Positions 16,216 to 21,141 of a DNA stretch of 21,141 nucleotides are shown one piece after another. The stretch comes from DASCQC01 sp036012865 (GTDB lineage Bacteria; Pseudomonadota; Gammaproteobacteria; Comchoanobacterales; Comchoanobacteraceae), in contig DASCQC010000006.1 in assembly GCA_036012865.1 (NCBI GenBank), forward strand, positions 1-21,141. The letters are read 5' to 3'. How positions within the stretch are numbered: position 1 is the first letter of the stretch; each line of letters starts with the position of its first letter. The translations under genes and the position numbers were made by a program. The notes beneath the pieces were generated by a model that was given only the letters and a program-made list of their open reading frames with translations, ran no database searches and had not been told where the DNA came from.

Positions 16216-16310
16216 CTTAAGACTCCTTTAAGACAAAACAATTAGACTCCTTTAAAAAGCTTATTTTTAAAACTTAAGAAAGTCTTAAACCATCCTTAAC
16301 AAGCCATTAA
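16216..16310. repeat. Intergenic direct repeat, copy 2, with PmrA-like boxes
   Basis: Second copy of the 16054-16150 segment, with CTTAAG-N5-TTTAAG (16216-16232) and CTTAAG-N5-CTTAAA-N5-CTTAAC (16273-16300). The half-sites keep their exact 11-base spacing although the bases between differ from copy 1, suggesting selection on the half-sites. The first box also forms a seven-base-pair hairpin (GTCTTAA...TTTAAGAC). Confidence 0.6.
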
Positions 16311-16355
16311 CAATAGCTTCGCCATAAACAAGATACAAAACCCATCTATAACACA

Positions 16356-19300
16356 CTAAACCCGCCCCGCGCCCATCACATCAACTGAGTTCTGTTTCTG
16401 AAAATCACCAACCTCAACATTGTGTGCCTTTAGATGAGACAAAAAGCTCTGATAGTTTTCCATAAAATGAGTTTGCTCATCTACCTTCCAACTGGATACA
16501 CTCGGAATGACAAATGTTTCGACAAAACTTTCAAATTGGGTGTTAATTTCACTGCTAGCCTGACCCCAATCATCCTCTTTTATTTGCTTACAAAAACTCC
16601 TCATACTGCTGTAAAACTCTTTCCAAGAATTAATGCATCGCGCCTTCAAACCCTTTGGAAGCTGACAGTAAAAATTCAAAATGAGACCCACATGATCAAC
16701 CTGTATATCTACTTTAAAGGATGCTTTAAAATGACCTATTAATCTTTGATCATATTGACTCACTAAATCACCATCCGATAACCCTTCTGGCACTTCACTC
16801 AGAATATCCGTAATATTTTGTCGCTGGTCATAAAAGTAGCATTCACCTATTTGGTCCAATAGCTGATGATTATGGAATTGCGCTACATAGGTAGCAGCAG
16901 AGTAAACTAAAAACATACAGTATTGATTAAACCCTCCCATGGTTAACAGCGGATTAATATCAACTTGATCCATGCTGCCTGCCCAAATGGCAATGGTGTT
17001 ATTAGATTGAGCTAAAGCAAACAAATGATTAGACTCCTTTAAATCTTTAATCACATTAATCTCATAGTCCAACGACCTTAACTCAATACCCAATAATCTA
17101 GCCTCTCGAATATCTCTACAAAAGATAATAACAGGGGCACTCTCGTTAAGAATATCATTATAAATCTTATCAATTTGATCATCGTAACGACTAAACAGTT
17201 TAACAGCTTTTTCATCCAGGCTATTCTCAGGCCCTAAATCAACCAGGTTTACCCCATAATCAGTACACAAAACTTCCGAAATTGCAGGGGCTACATACGT
17301 TGCTGCAAAACTGTAAAGTCTAGAAAATTTTTGATAAAAAACCCGTTGAGTTATCGAAGCAAGTGACAAACAATCAACATTATTCTTAATTTCTAGCATG
17401 GCCTTAATTTTAGGCATCAAATCAGCCACCAAGCCATGAGCCCACTCAGGGTTGAAAGTTTTTTTCTCTTTCTGTAACACAATTCTTTTATTCGTGCAAT
17501 CATCCTCACTTATCGTAAAATCTTCCTCCAATTGATATTGATCAGCGTGAACAGCAGCCACCAACCATTGAATAAACTGATCAAAACTGATCAAACCTAT
17601 TTGATAATAAACCTCAGCATAAATACGCCGAAACTCAGACTCAATCCTAGCAGGCGACTTAGCGTAAAAACTACTGATAAATTTACCTGTTTCATCTAAA
17701 TGTTTTTTGATGAATTTTTGATAAAGACTCCAGATGATAGAACATGTTTGATACCTAGAGGCAGAAAGGTCTTCAAGAAGACGATTTTCCTGACACATTG
17801 GGTTTAATAAGGTAGTATAATCATCAACCAAGACAACTGAGCCCTTCAATGATAGGCTTGGAACATTAGGCCTCAACCCTATCAAAGAGTTTAGATACTC
17901 CTCCTCAAACACCCCAGTGACCCCATAAAGAATATCATTAGACAGATAAACATCCTCCGTACTAAGAATCCCCGTATATTGTGAACTCAACCCTAGTCTT
18001 CTAAAAAATTGCTGCCATTGCTTCTCATAACCCTTGGCAATATCCTCTCTGGCAACGATCAAAAATATCTTCTGTTGATTGAGAGCTAACAATGCCATCA
18101 ATACGGGTTGCATCATTTGTTTACTGATGTTCGAAGGTAACCTAGCCACCGCATGAGTTTGATGAAATAAATGAATAGCAGCTGTTACATCTGCCACTGA
18201 TAAATTCACCTGATACTCTCGCCAGAAAACTTCGGTAATAATAGCCAAGGATGGTACAATGCTCCCTGCTGAGTGTGCTTTTGAAATCAACTGATCATCA
18301 GCAACATTCTGCATTTGCTCACGGTATTTTATGACTTCTCCAGCAAGATCTTCAAACTCCTTAAGCTCTGAGGAAATTACAATATTAGATGACTCCTCTC
18401 TTGCCCTTAAAATTTTCATATCTGCTAAAAAACTAGAGTGCCTGATGATTGTCTGACAGTCATCACTACCGACCATTTTCTTAAATTTTTCAATTTCAAT
18501 ACCCGATTGATTACTCCATAACTTCGTCGCAATCCTCAGCAAAACTATCATATCTTCCATCTTAAGCTTCTGATTGAGTAGTGCTATTTTTAAAACCTCA
18601 ATCAACCCCTCTTGACCAACCGTACTCCAAGCTTCTTCAAATAAAACCCTAAATGAAGGCTTAGTCATTAATGTAAAACACCTCAAAAGCTCATCATATC
18701 TGATGGCTTGAATCTCTTTATTCTTAACTCCATCCTGATGAAACACTGTTAATGAAATGGCCTTCCGCATAACCTTAGAAAATGAAGCATCCTCTGCGTG
18801 CTCTTTCAAATAATCACCCAGTAACTGCTGTATTTCCTGCGATTCATTAGCATAATCCTGCTCTAGCGATTGCCCTTTAGAATTCACTGGCAAGTAAAAA
18901 TACTCGATCGTATAAGGTAAAAGAAGCAAAGACCTCACAGCTATGCTATGTTTTATTTTAATGGCATGATGCAAGGGTGAAATATATTTAAAATCAGCAT
19001 CACTATCGGTATCGATCAACCTATTCCAAACATTCTGTACTTTTAAATACAAAAACTCTCTGAGAACATCTTTATCCTCCCACCAAGAAGTGTGAGATTC
19101 TTTATCAATCCTATCATATTCAATAATCCAATCTCTCTGAATATTTTCGTAGTCTTCTTTGGGTAAAGATGAAATAAACTCCTGACAAGAAAAGATTTCA
19201 TCTTGATTTTCAATTTTAATCATTCTTTTTCTCGAGTTTTGTCGTGACCGCCTTTCCCGATACTCCAACCAAGAATCAATCGTCAAATCCTCATAGCGAC

Positions 19301-21141
19301 CACATTTTTCTGCAACCCTCGGTGCATCTAAAATATAACAAAACTCCCCTTTCTTACCATTCCTACCTGTTCGTCCAAAACATTGCTCCTCAACTCGAAG
19401 ATTGATGGTGGGGAATAACACAATAACATACAATCCACCACATTCTTCAGATTGAGGCGTTGTTTTTATATCTGCCCCCCTGGATGCGGTATTCGTCGCA
19501 ATAGTGATTGTTTTTGTTGCACCAGCCAATGCTAGTAAAACGTCTGGATCTTCTTCTTGAACTCCATTATAAAGCTGTATTCTCAGAGATAACCCTTCCA
19601 AAGCCTCATGAAGGGTGTCTTTCACTGTATTCGATTCCTTGATATGCTCACATATAATGAGCATCGGACGATTTGTCATAGCTTGCTCTTGCACACAACG
19701 AGCTAATGCAGTCATTTGTTTTTCTTTATTAGGAAGCAACCAATGCTTATCGACTTTCTTCCTGCTTTCTCGGTACCTTGGAGCATCAAAAATATGACTC
19801 ACATCATAAACTTTCTTCAACTCTTCTCTGACATACAATGGCCCCATTGTTCCAGTGACCCCGTACAACTTATTGTATTTATTAACAAAGGTTGCATGAA
19901 CAACCGATGCAGGCTCAACATCATACTTAGGTATCAAAACATTGTGTTTGATGGCAACAATTTGATGCAAACCATCACTCCATTGCATGGAATGCTGTAG
20001 AGCTCCAGTATGATTTTTATCGACAATCACAATGACCTTATCACCATCTTCATTTTTATGGATAACATAGTCTTCATTTTCCTCAAGACTTTGGGCTCTA
20101 TGAGCAGATCTCAACCACCGCCTTAATTCTTCACTTGAAATAAAACCCTCTTCAGATTCGAGGTTTTGAGATAAAAAACGCCTAAACGAAGATAGGGAAG
20201 TATCCTGTTTAGTCTCAACAAATTCCCAAGCCAACTTAAAATATTCATTAGAAATCCCTGCTGACATAGCTATGCGCGAAGCCCAATCAATGGCCTCTAT
20301 AAAAAGATAATCCATTTCATCAGCAAACAGAACATCGTACCTCCTCTCTAGCCCAGTAACTCTATCAGGGCCTGTTTTAATCATCCCATAAAGAGTGATA
20401 AACTCAAACGAGCTCAAACGACCATAAACAATATCCATATTTGTCATCATATAATTGTTTTTTGATCTCGAAAAAAGACCTTCGCTCTCAACATGACCAC
20501 ACTTCAAACCCAGAAAACCGTAAAACTTATGGAACTTTTTTCCATCTCTTAACGCTAACTCTTTTGAAGACGTAATGATATCAATTTGGTGGCCCTTTAG
20601 AGCCAAAAATGCTGCCATCATAGTTAATATGGTTGATTTTCCTTCGCCCGTTTTGATCTGAGCAAACGTTCTTTGCTTACTCAAAATAGCTAAACAATTA
20701 AGTATCTGTAGGTTGTAAGGAAATATCCCAAAAAACCTTTTATAAAGCTCACGCAAACAAGCAACCATAATCACACTCTGGCTCTCTGTAAAATCTCGAA
20801 TATTATCTTCCGACAACCCATTAATTTGATCATGTTTTTTAATGACATCCACTATAATATGCTTAATACTATCTTGAGGCTTGTCTGCCAAGGATTCTTC
20901 GGCAGCATAATTTTCTATAGCAACATAAATCTTAGCAATGCCTGACAAAATATCTTTATTTAACGGCTGTAGCACTTCTTCTTGCTGTGTAAAGTCTTGA
21001 ACCACTTGTTGTAGGTCTTTAGGCTTAAATCTTTCATGATCAGCCATGGCCTGCCATTTTTCTAAGCTGTCATCAATCAGCTTGTTTTTCTTAGCAATAA
21101 CCGCACTATAAAACACATCAAAAATAGATGTCCCAAAAAAT
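16356..21141 (-). CDS. SecA-like tandem-motor ATPase with degenerate second motor (5' end outside window)
   Basis: The frame is open through the right edge (codons for FFGTSIFD precede the first GTG, 21116, which has no ribosome binding site), so the N-terminus is missing. Residues below count from that GTG; 1586 follow it. Motor 1 (about 130-620) has SecA-type signatures: Walker A TGEGKS (156-161), YG following DIV (228-232), Walker B DVLFADEMD (261-269), VTGTMGP (420-426), ATNTASRGADI (540-550), GRTGRNG (581-587). About 711-770 is ankyrin-like (SPLHHAIK). Motor 2 (about 975-1432) repeats the whole order with lost motifs. The essential SecA C-terminal zinc domain is absent and this is not the housekeeping translocase. 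Large SecA-like proteins of this kind occur in host-associated bacteria; substrate and role unknown. Confidence 0.9.
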   Translation of the reverse strand, partial: FFGTSIFDVFYSAVIAKKNKLIDDSLEKWQAMADHERFKPKDLQQVVQDFTQQEEVLQPLNKDILSGIAKIYVAIENYAAEESLADKPQDSIKHIIVDVIKKHDQINGLSEDNIRDFTESQSVIMVACLRELYKRFFGIFPYNLQILNCLAILSKQRTFAQIKTGEGKSTILTMMAAFLALKGHQIDIITSSKELALRDGKKFHKFYGFLGLKCGHVESEGLFSRSKNNYMMTNMDIVYGRLSSFEFITLYGMIKTGPDRVTGLERRYDVLFADEMDYLFIEAIDWASRIAMSAGISNEYFKLAWEFVETKQDTSLSSFRRFLSQNLESEEGFISSEELRRWLRSAHRAQSLEENEDYVIHKNEDGDKVIVIVDKNHTGALQHSMQWSDGLHQIVAIKHNVLIPKYDVEPASVVHATFVNKYNKLYGVTGTMGPLYVREELKKVYDVSHIFDAPRYRESRKKVDKHWLLPNKEKQMTALARCVQEQAMTNRPMLIICEHIKESNTVKDTLHEALEGLSLRIQLYNGVQEEDPDVLLALAGATKTITIATNTASRGADIKTTPQSEECGGLYVIVLFPTINLRVEEQCFGRTGRNGKKGEFCYILDAPRVAEKCGRYEDLTIDSWLEYRERRSRQNSRKRMIKIENQDEIFSCQEFISSLPKEDYENIQRDWIIEYDRIDKESHTSWWEDKDVLREFLYLKVQNVWNRLIDTDSDADFKYISPLHHAIKIKHSIAVRSLLLLPYTIEYFYLPVNSKGQSLEQDYANESQEIQQLLGDYLKEHAEDASFSKVMRKAISLTVFHQDGVKNKEIQAIRYDELLRCFTLMTKPSFRVLFEEAWSTVGQEGLIEVLKIALLNQKLKMEDMIVLLRIATKLWSNQSGIEIEKFKKMVGSDDCQTIIRHSSFLADMKILRAREESSNIVISSELKEFEDLAGEVIKYREQMQNVADDQLISKAHSAGSIVPSLAIITEVFWREYQVNLSVADVTAAIHLFHQTHAVARLPSNISKQMMQPVLMALLALNQQKIFLIVAREDIAKGYEKQWQQFFRRLGLSSQYTGILSTEDVYLSNDILYGVTGVFEEEYLNSLIGLRPNVPSLSLKGSVVLVDDYTTLLNPMCQENRLLEDLSASRYQTCSIIWSLYQKFIKKHLDETGKFISSFYAKSPARIESEFRRIYAEVYYQIGLISFDQFIQWLVAAVHADQYQLEEDFTISEDDCTNKRIVLQKEKKTFNPEWAHGLVADLMPKIKAMLEIKNNVDCLSLASITQRVFYQKFSRLYSFAATYVAPAISEVLCTDYGVNLVDLGPENSLDEKAVKLFSRYDDQIDKIYNDILNESAPVIIFCRDIREARLLGIELRSLDYEINVIKDLKESNHLFALAQSNNTIAIWAGSMDQVDINPLLTMGGFNQYCMFLVYSAATYVAQFHNHQLLDQIGECYFYDQRQNITDILSEVPEGLSDGDLVSQYDQRLIGHFKASFKVDIQVDHVGLILNFYCQLPKGLKARCINSWKEFYSSMRSFCKQIKEDDWGQASSEINTQFESFVETFVIPSVSSWKVDEQTHFMENYQSFLSHLKAHNVEVGDFQKQNSVDVMGAGRV

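Noticed and set aside
16215..16235. GTCTTAA...TTTAAGAC hairpin as a terminator for the SecA-like gene
   Set aside because: No U-tract on the minus strand and the short AT stem is weak; the half-site spacing is better explained as a direct-repeat binding site.
21114..21116. GTG at 21116 as the true start of the SecA-like gene
   Set aside because: The frame stays open to the window edge and there is no ribosome binding site before this codon; the start must lie outside.
16356..21141. Housekeeping secA
   Set aside because: Although motor 1 has SecA signatures, the protein is about twice the usual length, lacks the C-terminal zinc-binding tail and carries a second decayed motor and ankyrin-like stretch.
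1..21141. tRNA genes, rRNA, transposases, CRISPR arrays, prophage genes
   Set aside because: None could be recognised on either strand.

Overview
The window looks like part of the chromosome of an AT-rich gammaproteobacterium living inside eukaryotic cells, most likely in the Legionellales (Legionella, Coxiella, Rickettsiella or Berkiella-type relatives). The evidence is one ordinary housekeeping GTPase gene of gammaproteobacterial type (typA/bipA) beside a run of very large, lysine- and glutamate-rich, repeat-bearing proteins with eukaryote-like motifs (ankyrin-like repeats, J domain, WH2-like motifs, IQ-like motifs). The genus is an inference; there is no rRNA or marker gene to fix it. All seven genes lie on the minus strand, so transcription runs from the right edge to the left.

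Right to left: (1) 16356-21141, a giant SecA-like ATPase, incomplete at its N-terminus. It contains an intact DEAD-type motor, an ankyrin-like stretch and then a second full-length motor copy whose nucleotide-binding motifs have decayed. (2) 15665-16355, a 690-base gap with a duplicated segment carrying four CTTAAG-N5-YTTAA direct repeats that resemble PmrA boxes, and a separate 38-base stem-loop. (3) typA/bipA, followed by a UMF1-like MFS transporter gene and a small ankyrin-like gene, probably co-transcribed. (4) Three large probable effector genes, each with its own promoter: a 480-residue protein with an 80-residue repeat, a 1195-residue paralogue with tandem WH2-like motifs, a DDDW acidic motif, a J domain and ankyrin-like repeats, and a paralogue of at least 2044 residues (running off the left edge) with IQ-like motifs, a proline-rich SH3-type motif, a DDDDW acidic motif, ankyrin-like repeats and TPR/Sel1-like helices.

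The three effector candidates share an N-terminal or internal GG-x3-E-x-Y-x2-G module and a 29-base promoter block (CTATACT or CTATATT -10 with C at -13, no clear -35) at nearly the same distance from the start codon. This suggests one regulon, possibly sigma-S/transmissive-phase. The most striking reading is that the two paralogues carry WASP-like actin-nucleation elements (WH2, connector-like helix, acidic Trp motif), which would make them candidate host actin or Arp2/3 manipulators. None of these functions is demonstrated; all rest on motif recognition by eye.
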